Translations under genes and position numbers: made by a program
NCBI GenBank assembly: GCA_900544985.1
Contig: UQXK01000061.1
Location: forward strand, 1-7,968
Reading direction: 5' to 3'
DNA: 7,968 nt
Source: an uncultured Eubacteriales bacterium
GTDB taxonomy: Bacteria > Bacillota > Clostridia > Oscillospirales > CAG-272
Shown: positions 1-6,195 of the stretch, one piece after another
Layout of the letters: each line of letters starts with the position of its first letter
How positions within the stretch are numbered: position 1 is the first letter of the stretch
The notes under the pieces: generated by a model
The model's input: the letters and a program-made list of their open reading frames with translations, nothing else
What the model was told of the DNA's origin: nothing
Databases searched by the model: none

Positions 1-64
1 CTTTTCACGAAAAGTCCTTTGTGTCAGGGTTTGGGGCAGACGCCCCAACTGATAATGCTCACAC
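1..64 (+). repeat. Structured intergenic repeat, copy 1 (right part only)
   Basis: This is the right half of an element seen more completely at 5095-5280. Its first 21 bases are identical to copy 2 from 5219: the loop and right arm of a long hairpin with arms built on CTTTT/AAAAG plus TCCTTTG. Next comes a second hairpin with arms TTGGGGC (31-37) and GCCCCAA (42-48), then the conserved CAACTGATAAT tail ending in CAC. The left part lies outside the window. It sits beyond the terminator of the lipoprotein cluster and is in the same orientation as the other two copies. No coding capacity is apparent. The function is unknown; it resembles MITE- or REP-like palindromic intergenic repeats in its organisation. 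Confidence 0.8.
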
Positions 65-93
65 AAAAAAGCACGGCAATGCCGTGCTTTTTT
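65..93 (-). terminator. Symmetric intrinsic terminator after the lipoprotein cluster
   Basis: Six A's, an 8-base GC-rich arm (GCACGGCA), one central A, then the exact complement followed by six T's form a perfect 14-bp inverted repeat. It can act in either direction because the A-run becomes the U-tract on the minus strand. It lies 107 bp past the stop codon of the last lipoprotein gene and most likely ends that minus-strand transcript. It directly abuts the end of repeat copy 1. Confidence 0.85.
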
Positions 94-110
94 AATTTTG
101 TCAATGTATG

Positions 111-166
111 TTGGAACTGCGGTTCCAAACCTCCTCTTTAAGGAGCTTTTGAAAAAGCTCCTTAAA
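111..166. repeat. Two adjacent inverted repeats downstream of the lipoprotein genes
   Basis: The first has arms TTGGAAC (111-117) and GTTCCAA (122-128) with loop TGCG. The second has 14-base arms (137-150 and 153-166, core AAGGAGCTTTT) around a 2-base loop, which is a perfect match. Neither is followed by a U-tract on the minus strand, so they are not obvious terminators themselves. They would fold in the 3' untranslated region of the lipoprotein mRNA before the terminator at 65-93. They could be mRNA-stabilising hairpins or the remains of another intergenic repeat. Confidence 0.6.
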
Positions 167-200
167 AATCCGCAAAACTTTCATACCGAATACAATCACA

Positions 201-1745
201 TCATGATATAGACGAATCAATATAAGAATCAGCGTCGGCGGGCACTTCAACTTTGAAATCATCGCCGATAGGATTGAAAATTATCTCCATTTCTTCTTTG
301 CAGGAAAATTCAAAGTCTTCCACACCGACATCCATATCCATATTGATAGAATAAAAAACAATATTGTTGTCCTTATCCATTTTTAATTCAACAGTCGTTT
401 CTCCGAATTCGACATCGTATGTTTCAACTGCATACCCAACCATATAATCAAGAGCCTCAATAATATATTCCCTGTAATCCTCACCGTCAACAGTCACCTT
501 TAAATTCAAAGAGCCGTCTTCTTTTTCCGTGATTTCAGATAATGATATCATATCGTAATCGAAAAAAATATTATTCGGAATATCTATATCCAAGCCGAAC
601 ATATCCAAAAAATCGTAGAGTTCTTCCTCGGAAGCCTTGGATTTGATTTTTAAATTAAACTTTTTTCCGTATAACATTCCGTCTACATAGCAAGCTTCCA
701 TTTCGGGTTTTTCTTCATAAGACATCATCTTCAAATTGGCAAAAATCCCGGGTGCGTTTTCATTGCGAAAATCTGTTTTGACCGTCATCAACAGCGGAAC
801 CTCGATAGTATTATCGCCTCTGTATTCGACCGATTTCATCGTTATTTCGGAATCAACGGTTTTGGAATTCACCTGCTTGCTTATAGCCGTTTCTATTCTT
901 TCGTTTATACGGTCTATGTCTGACGAATCCATATAAGAATCAGCGTCGGCAGGTACTTCAACTTTGAAATCATCGCCGATAGGATTAAAAACAATATCGG
1001 CAGTCAAAGTAATATCCGTCTTTGAAGTGCTGTCTGTATTTACGCTCATCTGCATAGCGACGGATAAAGAAACGATATTGTCATCTTTATCTACAACCAA
1101 TTCGGTTATTATTTCACCGAATTCGGCATCATATTCAGAGAGGAAGGAATCCACATCGGTACCTATCTCATCCATGATCTCGTCTTTAAGGTCCTCGTTT
1201 CCCTTTATTATATCGCCTACTAATTCTTTAAGATCCTCGGTAAATTTTACTTTGAATGAGCCGTCTTTTTCTTCTGTTATCTCTGCTTTTTCCATTATCT
1301 CCGGGGCAAAAAGCTCAGAGACAAAATCGTCTTTATCGGAATCGCTGATTTTCAAAAGCTCTTTAAGCTCGGCGGACGGCGCTTCGTATTTCTCTTTGTT
1401 GCCGTTCGAATTAAGATAAGCCGTATCGTCTGTATAGCATACCTCTAAAATAAATTCCTCATTTAAAAAGCTCGCTTTTATGTTGGTGTAGAATCCCGGC
1501 GCATTTTCGTCCCTGAGATCCATCTTCGATTCGGAAGTGACCGGTATATCCATCTTGATTCCCTGCATAGACACACACAAATTCATATCCGCTTTTACAT
1601 AAACAGCGTCCGAATCAAGAATTTTCCTTGTCGCCGTCTCCAAGCGTTCGGGTATGGGAACGCTCTTCTTTCCGCACGCGGAAAAAGATAAAAGCACAAG
1701 GGAAATCATTACTAAAAGGCTTATAAATCTGATTGCTTTTTTCAT
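201..1745 (-). CDS. Double-domain lipoprotein of unknown function
   Basis: This 514-residue lipoprotein is predicted to be anchored outside the cell membrane. Residues 1-23 are a signal peptide (MKK, hydrophobic core) with lipobox FSAC, and Cys24 would be the lipidated residue. The mature part holds two copies of the domain found once in each of the two neighbouring proteins, about 25-276 and 277-514. Shared landmarks are RxETA near the start, RDENAPG or RNENAPG, CYTDD/CYVDG, EITEEKDGS or EITEKEDGS, and the domain end NPIGDDFKVEVPADADSY, which is identical in both halves (254-271 and 491-508). The second half lacks a signal peptide, so the gene looks like a fusion of two tandem copies. The protein is rich in Asp and Glu. 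An AAGGAGAG-like site is absent, but GGAAAGAG (1753-1760) lies 7 bp before ATG. It is 37 bp downstream of its paralogue and probably shares its transcript. The family resembles clostridial lipoproteins with a possible LppX/LolA-like beta fold (DUF6612 is a candidate); this is a guess from the repeating strand pattern. Ligand and role are unknown. Confidence 0.88.
   Translation of the reverse strand: MKKAIRFISLLVMISLVLLSFSACGKKSVPIPERLETATRKILDSDAVYVKADMNLCVSMQGIKMDIPVTSESKMDLRDENAPGFYTNIKASFLNEEFILEVCYTDDTAYLNSNGNKEKYEAPSAELKELLKISDSDKDDFVSELFAPEIMEKAEITEEKDGSFKVKFTEDLKELVGDIIKGNEDLKDEIMDEIGTDVDSFLSEYDAEFGEIITELVVDKDDNIVSLSVAMQMSVNTDSTSKTDITLTADIVFNPIGDDFKVEVPADADSYMDSSDIDRINERIETAISKQVNSKTVDSEITMKSVEYRGDNTIEVPLLMTVKTDFRNENAPGIFANLKMMSYEEKPEMEACYVDGMLYGKKFNLKIKSKASEEELYDFLDMFGLDIDIPNNIFFDYDMISLSEITEKEDGSLNLKVTVDGEDYREYIIEALDYMVGYAVETYDVEFGETTVELKMDKDNNIVFYSINMDMDVGVEDFEFSCKEEMEIIFNPIGDDFKVEVPADADSYIDSSIS
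212..280. repeat. 69-bp direct repeat encoding the domain end (copy A)
   Basis: This block encodes the C-terminal end of the second domain of the double lipoprotein. It matches 923-991 at 65 of 69 positions by direct comparison. More diverged versions lie at the same place in the two paralogous genes, near 1804-1865 and 2737-2800. It marks the boundary of the duplicated unit. Confidence 0.85.
923..991. repeat. 69-bp direct repeat encoding the domain end (copy B)
   Basis: This block lies in the middle of the double-length lipoprotein gene and encodes the end of its first domain. It differs from copy A (212-280) at only four positions, although the rest of the two domains is clearly diverged at the protein level. 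Its position is what one would expect from joining two complete tandem gene copies, with the second signal peptide lost. Confidence 0.85.
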
Positions 1746-1782
1746 ATCTGTTCTCTTTCCGAAAAATATTCTGAATTACAAA

Positions 1783-2568
1783 TTACGAATCAAACGAATA
1801 AACATAAGAATCAGCGTCGGCAGGCGCTTCTATTTTGAAATCATCGCCGACGGGATTGTAAACCGCATCAAGCGTCATGCTATAATCCGTCTTGAAGTTT
1901 TCGATATTTACTTTTACAGACATATTCAAGGATGCAGAAACAACAGTGTTATTTTTATCTATATTAAATTCGATAGTGGCATCACCTATTTCAGCGTCGG
2001 CATTGCCCAAAACACCTTTAAACGCAGAAGCAAGAGTTTTTAACATATCGCTCTCTGCACCGACAACGAATTTTGCCTTGAAGGAGCCGTCTTTCTCCTC
2101 TTTTATTTCGGCGTTCTCTATTTTATATGTTTCGGTAAAAATTTTCTGAAAATCAGAAAGATTCATGCCAATCTGGTCTTCAAAATTCTCTCCGCTGTTC
2201 TCGGAAACAGGACTTTTTATCTTTATACCCATTGCCTCGGTATAATTCATTCCGTCAACGGTACAGCTTTTTACCGAAACATCCTGATCCATAAATCTGA
2301 GTTTGAAATCCGTTGAAGATTTCTGGTTGTTTTCGTCGCGCATATCGGTTTTTATACTTGCGGTCAGGGGAGCGTCAATTGTTATCCCCTCCGCAGACAT
2401 AACCACTTTACCCGTAAGTTCACAATCGAGCACCTTTGAATCGACGATTTTTTGCATGGCCTCGTCTAATCTTTCCGACAGCGGAACTTTCTTCCCGCAC
2501 GCGGAAAAAGACAGGAGTATCATGGAAAGCACTATCAAAAGGCTTATAATTCCGGCAGCTTTTTTCAT
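1783..2568 (-). CDS. Single-domain lipoprotein, paralogue of its two neighbours
   Basis: This 261-residue lipoprotein is predicted to be attached to the outer face of the membrane. The signal peptide ends at lipobox FSAC with Cys24, the same position as in both paralogues. The family landmarks are present: SERLDEA (31-37), TDMRDEN, TVDGMNY (103-109), the AEIKEEKDGSF segment (about 153-163), and the end motif NPVGDDFKIEAPADADSY (238-255). It departs most from its relatives in the middle, and CYVDG is replaced by SCTVDG. The ATG is preceded by GAAAGGAA (2576-2583). The upstream gene ends in a strong terminator at 2649-2682, so this gene needs its own promoter between about 2584 and 2648; no convincing -35/-10 pair was found there. 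Its stop is 37 bp from the double-domain gene, so the two probably form a transcript. The function is unknown. Confidence 0.88.
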   Translation of the reverse strand: MKKAAGIISLLIVLSMILLSFSACGKKVPLSERLDEAMQKIVDSKVLDCELTGKVVMSAEGITIDAPLTASIKTDMRDENNQKSSTDFKLRFMDQDVSVKSCTVDGMNYTEAMGIKIKSPVSENSGENFEDQIGMNLSDFQKIFTETYKIENAEIKEEKDGSFKAKFVVGAESDMLKTLASAFKGVLGNADAEIGDATIEFNIDKNNTVVSASLNMSVKVNIENFKTDYSMTLDAVYNPVGDDFKIEAPADADSYVYSFDS

Positions 2569-2648
2569 CTTTATGTTCCTTTCTGAAAATCACAATGTAT
2601 TTTTATCAAGATTTGTTTTTTGACCTATATGATATGTAACATAAGCAG

Positions 2649-2682
2649 AAAAAGATTTCAAATTTTACTTTGAAATCTTTTT
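2649..2682 (-). terminator. Intrinsic terminator after the first lipoprotein gene
   Basis: Perfect 14-bp arms (2649-2662 and 2669-2682, core AGATTTCAAA) flank a 6-base loop, with five A's on the left giving a U-tract on the minus strand. It begins 28 bp past the stop codon of the gene at 2711-3508. It separates that gene from the following lipoprotein pair. The stem is AT-rich, so termination may be partial. Confidence 0.8.
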
Positions 2683-2710
2683 CCTTTCATTTATTCGCTT
2701 AGAAAATCAA

Positions 2711-3508
2711 TCAATAATCCAATTCGGTCGAATCAATATAAGAAGCGGCGTCTGCGGGAGCCCCTATTTTGAAATCATCACCGACAGCATTGAATTTCAT
2801 ATCCATATCTACTGTCGCGTCGGTAGCTATACCTTCGATATTCATTTTGAGGTTTATTTTCATGGAATAAGAAACAACATTGTCGTCCTTGTCTACTCCG
2901 ATAACGACAACTGTATCGCCTATCTCTATATCGCCCTCTTCACCGATAGAATCGACAAGAGATCCGATTTCTTCCATGATAGCGTCTTTATATTCTTTTC
3001 CGTCAATAGTTACTTTCGCTGTGAAAGAGCCGTCTTTTTCTTCCGTTATTTCAGCTTTGCTTATCATCTCGGAATCAAAGAACAATTCGGGAGATACGTC
3101 GGCGTCAACGCCGGCAGATCCGAAAATCTCTTCGAGATCGGCATCGGAAGCCTTTGTTTTGATCTTCGAACCCATCATGTTAAGATATGCGGTACCGTCT
3201 ACATAGCAGATGCCGACTTCCATTTTTTCGCCCATTATGCTCATTTCCATATCTACGGAAAGTGCGGGAGCTTTTTCGTCGCGCATATCGCCTTTGATCT
3301 TCATTGTCATAGGAACTTCTATCGTCATGCCCTGCATGGACATAACCATTTTCATGGTAGTATCACTGTCGACAACCTTAGAATCGGACATTTTTTTCAT
3401 AGCCGTTTCGATTCTCTCGGACGCCGGCGTTTTTCCGCACGATGCAAAAGCGAAAAGCATCATGGAAATTACTATCAAAAGACTGATAATTCTGAGTGTT
3501 TTCTTCAT
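2711..3508 (-). CDS. Single-domain lipoprotein, first gene of the paralogous array
   Basis: This 265-residue predicted lipoprotein has a hydrophobic signal segment ending in lipobox FASC, with Cys24 as the lipidation site. The start chosen is the ATG at 3508, because a strong site (GGAGG, within 3513-3518) lies 4-5 bp upstream. An in-frame TTG at 3520 would place this site inside the gene. Family motifs: SERIETAMKK (30-39), Met-rich strands (49-70) around MSMQGM, GDMRDEKAP (73-81), CYVDGTAYLN (101-110), AEITEEKDGSF (152-162) and VGDDFKIGAPADAASY (242-257). The central part is unusually rich in methionine (for example MKMVMSMQGM), which the paralogues share only in part. It has its own near-consensus promoter and terminator, so it is probably transcribed alone. 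No function can be assigned. A beta-rich LppX/LolA-like lipid- or ligand-binding fold is possible but unproven. Confidence 0.9.
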   Translation of the reverse strand: MKKTLRIISLLIVISMMLFAFASCGKTPASERIETAMKKMSDSKVVDSDTTMKMVMSMQGMTIEVPMTMKIKGDMRDEKAPALSVDMEMSIMGEKMEVGICYVDGTAYLNMMGSKIKTKASDADLEEIFGSAGVDADVSPELFFDSEMISKAEITEEKDGSFTAKVTIDGKEYKDAIMEEIGSLVDSIGEEGDIEIGDTVVVIGVDKDDNVVSYSMKINLKMNIEGIATDATVDMDMKFNAVGDDFKIGAPADAASYIDSTELDY

Positions 3509-3654
3509 TTTTTCCTCCAAAAATCATATAGACAATAACATGCCTTAAAACAAATTACGATAGCAGAAATTTCAAAAATATAACAAAAAATCGCGCTATT
3601 TATTGAAAAATCGACATAAAAATTGTTTTTCAGACATCAATTTAGGTTATTTTT

Positions 3655-3684
3655 ATTATATCATTAAGAACGTCTTTATGTCAA
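3655..3684 (-). promoter_or_regulatory. Near-consensus housekeeping promoter for the first lipoprotein gene
   Basis: On the minus strand, TTGACA (3684-3679) is followed by 18 bp and TATAAT (3660-3655), both perfect sigma-A hexamers with one base more than the ideal spacing. Transcription would start near 3648 and leave an AT-rich leader of about 140 nt before the ATG at 3508. No other gene start lies downstream before the lipoprotein gene. Confidence 0.8.
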
Positions 3685-3741
3685 TAATAATTCGTTTACA
3701 ATTCGGACATTTTTTGAAAATGCAAATCACAAAAAAACGTT

Positions 3742-5037
3742 TCAGAATATCACTTTCGGGCTCATATCGAGAGAAAATGTAACATTTTGCAGCAAAAATC
3801 CCTGATCGAATTTTCTCATCATGTTCCAATATCCGCCTCCGGCAAAACCGTATTCCGTTATAAGCGCAAATTTTTCGCGCATACTCCGAACATCTTCGAA
3901 CCATACCTCGTGTGTATTTCCGTTGAGATAATAGTTAAAATACGGCGTTTTTGCCGTCTCGTCGAATTTTATTTCCGCGCCGAATCGTCTTGCTATTCCG
4001 ACCGCCTCGTCGTTGCCTATAAGAGTAGCCCTTGTGTATCCCTGCTTATACGGCAGTATCCAATCGTAAGCGTAATTCGGAAGTCCCATAAATATTTTCG
4101 ACGGAGAAATCTCGCTCACGGCGTAATCGAGAACGCGGCGCACCGCCGGTATCGGAGCCACCGCCATGGGCGGACCGTATGTATAACCCCATTCGTATGT
4201 CATGATAAGCACCGCATTTGCCGCAGCGCCTATCAGAGAATAGTCATGCCCCTCATAGAGAACGCCGCTTTGATCCGCAGATGTCTTCGGTGCAAGCGCC
4301 GCTATCACAGGGTAGCCAAGAGGATTTAAAAGATTACGGAGTCTTTCGATAAACATCGCATAGTCTGCGGCATTTTCCGACGGGATAAATTCAAAATCTA
4401 TATCAAGTCCGCTGTAACCCTTTCGCTGTATTGTTGCGACGATATTATTTGCAAGATTTTCCATAGCGGCAGGCGAACGGAAAAGCACGGAAGCGCGCTC
4501 GGAAGAAAAATTGCCGTTCTCCGTAAGTGTGGAAAGGTGCATGAGCGGAGCTACACCGAAATCCTCCGCCGCCGCTATAAGCGCTTCGTCGTCTAAGTTT
4601 ACAAGGTTTCCGTTCTCCCTGAATCCGTATGTAAACGGTGTAAGATACGAAAGATACGGCAAAGAATATGAAAGTATCCTCGGCTCAATGTAGGTATAAG
4701 CATACCCGTTCATTCTGATTGACGAAGACGGTTTTTCCGCAAATGAAATAACCAAGGTCTGCCCTTCGTAAAGTATCGCCGCTCCGCCGTAAAGATTCGG
4801 ATTATTGGAAAAAAGCTCCCTTTCGGTTATTCCGTTTTTCTCCGCAACAGAAGCGTATGTGTCTCCCCGTACAGCGGTATAAAGGCGTTCCGGTGTCAAA
4901 ATAAGAAGGCACTGCCCCACTACAAGAATATAGGGCGGGCTTATAGCGTTCCACACCGCAATAAGCCCCGCAGGAACTCCGAATTCCATGGAAATCGAAA
5001 AAAGAGAATCTCCGCTTTTTACCGTATATAAATTCAA
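3742..5037 (-). CDS. LysM-LysM-GH18 protein of the spore germination (SleL/YaaH) type
   Basis: This is a probable spore-cortex-lytic or spore-envelope glycoside hydrolase of 431 residues. Two LysM peptidoglycan-binding modules occupy about 2-47 (YTVKSGDSLFSIS) and 52-97 (LYTAVRGDTYASVAEKNGI). A GH18 barrel follows at about 108-415. The GH18 signature is SGLDIDFE (209-216): the usual DxxDxDxE has Ser in place of its first Asp, but the catalytic Glu216 and the adjacent Asp212 and Asp214 are present. MTYEWG (279-284) and GGYWNM (401-406) match the conserved active-site Tyr and Trp strands. There is no signal peptide; SleL/YaaH proteins of Bacillus likewise begin directly with LysM and are packed into the spore in the mother cell. 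The start is TTG, preceded by GGAAGGTGA (5042-5050), and the first LysM begins at residue 2, so no later start is possible. An AT-rich CATATAAT (5067-5074) could be a -10 element, but no good -35 accompanies it. No clear terminator follows. Confidence 0.9.
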   Translation of the reverse strand: MNLYTVKSGDSLFSISMEFGVPAGLIAVWNAISPPYILVVGQCLLILTPERLYTAVRGDTYASVAEKNGITERELFSNNPNLYGGAAILYEGQTLVISFAEKPSSSIRMNGYAYTYIEPRILSYSLPYLSYLTPFTYGFRENGNLVNLDDEALIAAAEDFGVAPLMHLSTLTENGNFSSERASVLFRSPAAMENLANNIVATIQRKGYSGLDIDFEFIPSENAADYAMFIERLRNLLNPLGYPVIAALAPKTSADQSGVLYEGHDYSLIGAAANAVLIMTYEWGYTYGPPMAVAPIPAVRRVLDYAVSEISPSKIFMGLPNYAYDWILPYKQGYTRATLIGNDEAVGIARRFGAEIKFDETAKTPYFNYYLNGNTHEVWFEDVRSMREKFALITEYGFAGGGYWNMMRKFDQGFLLQNVTFSLDMSPKVIF

Positions 5038-5094
5038 AAAATCACCTTCCGTATATTTTTTATATCATTATATGAAAAGATGACTTTTTTGCCC

Positions 5095-5280
5095 ACTTAC
5101 CCTTCTTATAAGAAAGGTAAGCCAAAGAACACACCTTTCTTTCGGAGAAAGTGTGCCAAAGAACTTCGCACCAACCACACCACTTTATTTGGGCAAAAGC
5201 TTTTGAGATTCCAAAGGACTTTTCACGAAAAGTCCTTTGGTCCGGGTTTGGGGCGGACAGCCCCAACTGATAATACCCAC
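5095..5280 (+). repeat. Structured intergenic repeat, copy 2 (most complete)
   Basis: This is a modular element made of four hairpins. H1 (5096-5121) has 13-bp arms with one mismatch (CTTACCCTTCTTA / TAAGAAAGGTAAG). H2 (about 5130-5154) has arms around loop TTCGG with one unpaired base. H3 (5211-5240) has perfect 13-bp arms (CCAAAGGACTTTT) with loop CACG. H4 (5248-5266) has arms TTGGGGC / GCCCCAA. H1 and H2 are each followed by GCCAAAGAAC, so they form two tandem hairpin units. The tail is CAACTGATAAT then CCCAC. It fills most of the gap between the GH18 gene and the LRR lipoprotein gene. No transposase is present, and the small open frames across it are not conserved-looking. It matches copies at 1-64 and 7843-7968. 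Confidence 0.85.
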
Positions 5281-5281
5281 A

Positions 5282-5309
5282 AAAAAACGCGGAGAAATCC
5301 GCGTTTTTT
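5282..5309 (-). terminator. Symmetric intrinsic terminator at the tail of repeat copy 2
   Basis: Perfect 12-base arms (AAAAAACGCGGA and its complement) flank a GAAA loop, with A- and T-runs allowing use in either direction. It follows the repeat tail directly, as the unrelated terminator at 65-93 follows copy 1. It could serve as a second, backup terminator for the minus-strand LRR lipoprotein gene. Confidence 0.8.
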
Positions 5310-5322
5310 ATATTGCAAGCAA

Positions 5323-5362
5323 AACAATAACTCCCGCGGAAAATTCCGCAGGAGTTGTTGTT
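5323..5362 (-). terminator. Hairpin terminator of the LRR lipoprotein gene
   Basis: Arms of 19 bases (5323-5341 and 5344-5362) flank a 2-base loop. They match except for two positions, one of which can pair as G-U in RNA. On the minus strand the hairpin begins 13 bp after the TGA stop and is followed by a modest U-rich stretch (ATTGTTTT overlapping the arm). It is a likely first terminator ahead of the one at 5282-5309. Confidence 0.7.
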
Positions 5363-5375
5363 CATAAAATCAATA

Positions 5376-6071
5376 TCAAACAAAAATAAATTCGATGCTC
5401 TTGTAGTTGTTGAGGAATATCTCGAAAAGCTGGTTGTTATCATGGAACTTCTCGGGAAGAGTTACTTTTTTAAGCGATTTGCAGTTTGCAAAAGCGTTGT
5501 TTCCTATGCTCTCAACGCTGCTCGGAATAACAATTTCGGTTATCGCAGTTCCCTCAAAAGCACCGGGTCCAATAGATTTAAGCGTATCGGGAAGCGTGAG
5601 CTTTGTCATGCCGGAGCATCCGAAAAATGCGAGTTCTCCGATGGTTTCGACTCCGTTTCCTATTTCAACACTTGCAAGAGATGCGCAGAGCTGAAAAGCC
5701 GTATCCGAGATCCTCTTTGTCTTTCCGCCCGATATTACAAGTTTTTGAAGAGTGTAATCATATTCGGGAACAACATATCCAAGCCCTATGCCGACATTCA
5801 TAACAGTATATGTTACGCCGTCGAGCTCGTAAGTATCGGGAATTATGAGTTCTGTAACATTGTCCGTATATTTTTTGAGAGCGACCGCATTGTCACCGGC
5901 AGAAGTAACAGGCTCCGTTTCAAACTTTCCGGGAACGAGGCTGTGATCGACATTGACGGGCGGGTTTGTTGAGACAGTGCTCTCCGTCGTTTTATTTCCC
6001 TCTTTATTACCGCAAGAAACAACGGCAAATACAACTGCGATTATCAAAAATAAAGCTATAAACTTTTTCAT
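5376..6071 (-). CDS. BspA-type leucine-rich repeat lipoprotein
   Basis: This is a small surface lipoprotein of 231 residues, predicted to be anchored through Cys20 after the lipobox VVSC. A Thr/Ser/Pro-rich linker (about 22-60) separates the anchor from a folded part. Residues 62-107 contain strands typical of the N-terminal cap of such proteins (ELIIPDTYELDGVTYTV). Four LRR_5 (BspA/TpLRR) units of about 23 residues follow, starting near 108, 132, 155 and 177. Their pattern is LxxVxIxxxVxxIGxxAFxxC; IGELAFFGC and IGNNAFANC are clear examples. A partial fifth unit (200-209) ends the array. BspA repeats generally mediate binding to proteins or surfaces; no specific partner can be named. It has a GGAGG site 11 bp before the ATG, a good promoter at 6120-6148 and its own terminators, so it is probably a single-gene transcript. 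It is divergent from the YtvI-like gene. Confidence 0.88.
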   Translation of the reverse strand: MKKFIALFLIIAVVFAVVSCGNKEGNKTTESTVSTNPPVNVDHSLVPGKFETEPVTSAGDNAVALKKYTDNVTELIIPDTYELDGVTYTVMNVGIGLGYVVPEYDYTLQKLVISGGKTKRISDTAFQLCASLASVEIGNGVETIGELAFFGCSGMTKLTLPDTLKSIGPGAFEGTAITEIVIPSSVESIGNNAFANCKSLKKVTLPEKFHDNNQLFEIFLNNYKSIEFIFV

Positions 6072-6119
6072 TATAAAGAATATCCTCCGAATATATAAGC
6101 CTCTTTTTACATATTATAA

Positions 6120-6148
6120 ATGATATCACAAACGCTTGTTTTTGTCAA
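6120..6148 (-). promoter_or_regulatory. Sigma-A-type promoter of the LRR lipoprotein gene
   Basis: On the minus strand, TTGACA (6148-6143) is separated by exactly 17 bp from TATCAT (6125-6120), which differs from the -10 consensus at one position. A second TATAAT-like sequence lies immediately downstream but at poor spacing. The start would be near 6112, about 40 nt before the ATG, with TCCTCC (6083-6088, GGAGGA on the minus strand) as ribosome binding site. It occupies the divergent gap shared with the YtvI-like gene. Confidence 0.75.
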
Positions 6149-6195
6149 CGGAAACGAATAAAAGTTCACTATTTGTCAAAATATTCGAGGGAATT

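Noticed and set aside
137..166. Long hairpin considered as the terminator of the lipoprotein cluster
   Set aside because: On the minus strand it is followed by GAGGAGG and not a U-tract. The hairpin at 65-93 fits a terminator much better.
964..1419. Plus-strand open frame of 151 codons opposite the double lipoprotein gene
   Set aside because: It is a mirror of the Asp/Glu-rich coding strand that gives a Ser/Ile-rich product. No ribosome site or family motif is present.
3509..3520. TTG at 3520 as start of the first lipoprotein gene
   Set aside because: It would translate the GGAGG ribosome site. The ATG at 3508 has ideal spacing and gives the same MKK-type signal peptide as the paralogues.
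3656..3904. Minus-strand 82-codon frame overlapping the end of the GH18 gene
   Set aside because: It overlaps the GH18 coding region and the promoter at 3655-3684, with no supporting motif.
5095..5280. Repeats considered as a CRISPR array, tRNA or riboswitch
   Set aside because: There are no regularly spaced identical repeats with unique spacers, no tRNA cloverleaf with a CCA end, and no recognised aptamer core. The copies sit both upstream and downstream of genes.
5060..5443. Minus-strand open frame of 127 codons across repeat copy 2, and a plus-strand frame at 5080-5367
   Set aside because: Both run through the hairpins, terminators and part of the LRR gene. They have no good ribosome site, and their composition reflects the palindromic repeat and not a protein.
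6136..6195. TTG at 6136 as start of the YtvI-like gene
   Set aside because: It lies in the divergent promoter with no ribosome site, and the added 20 residues are not hydrophobic or family-like. The ATG at 6196 is better.
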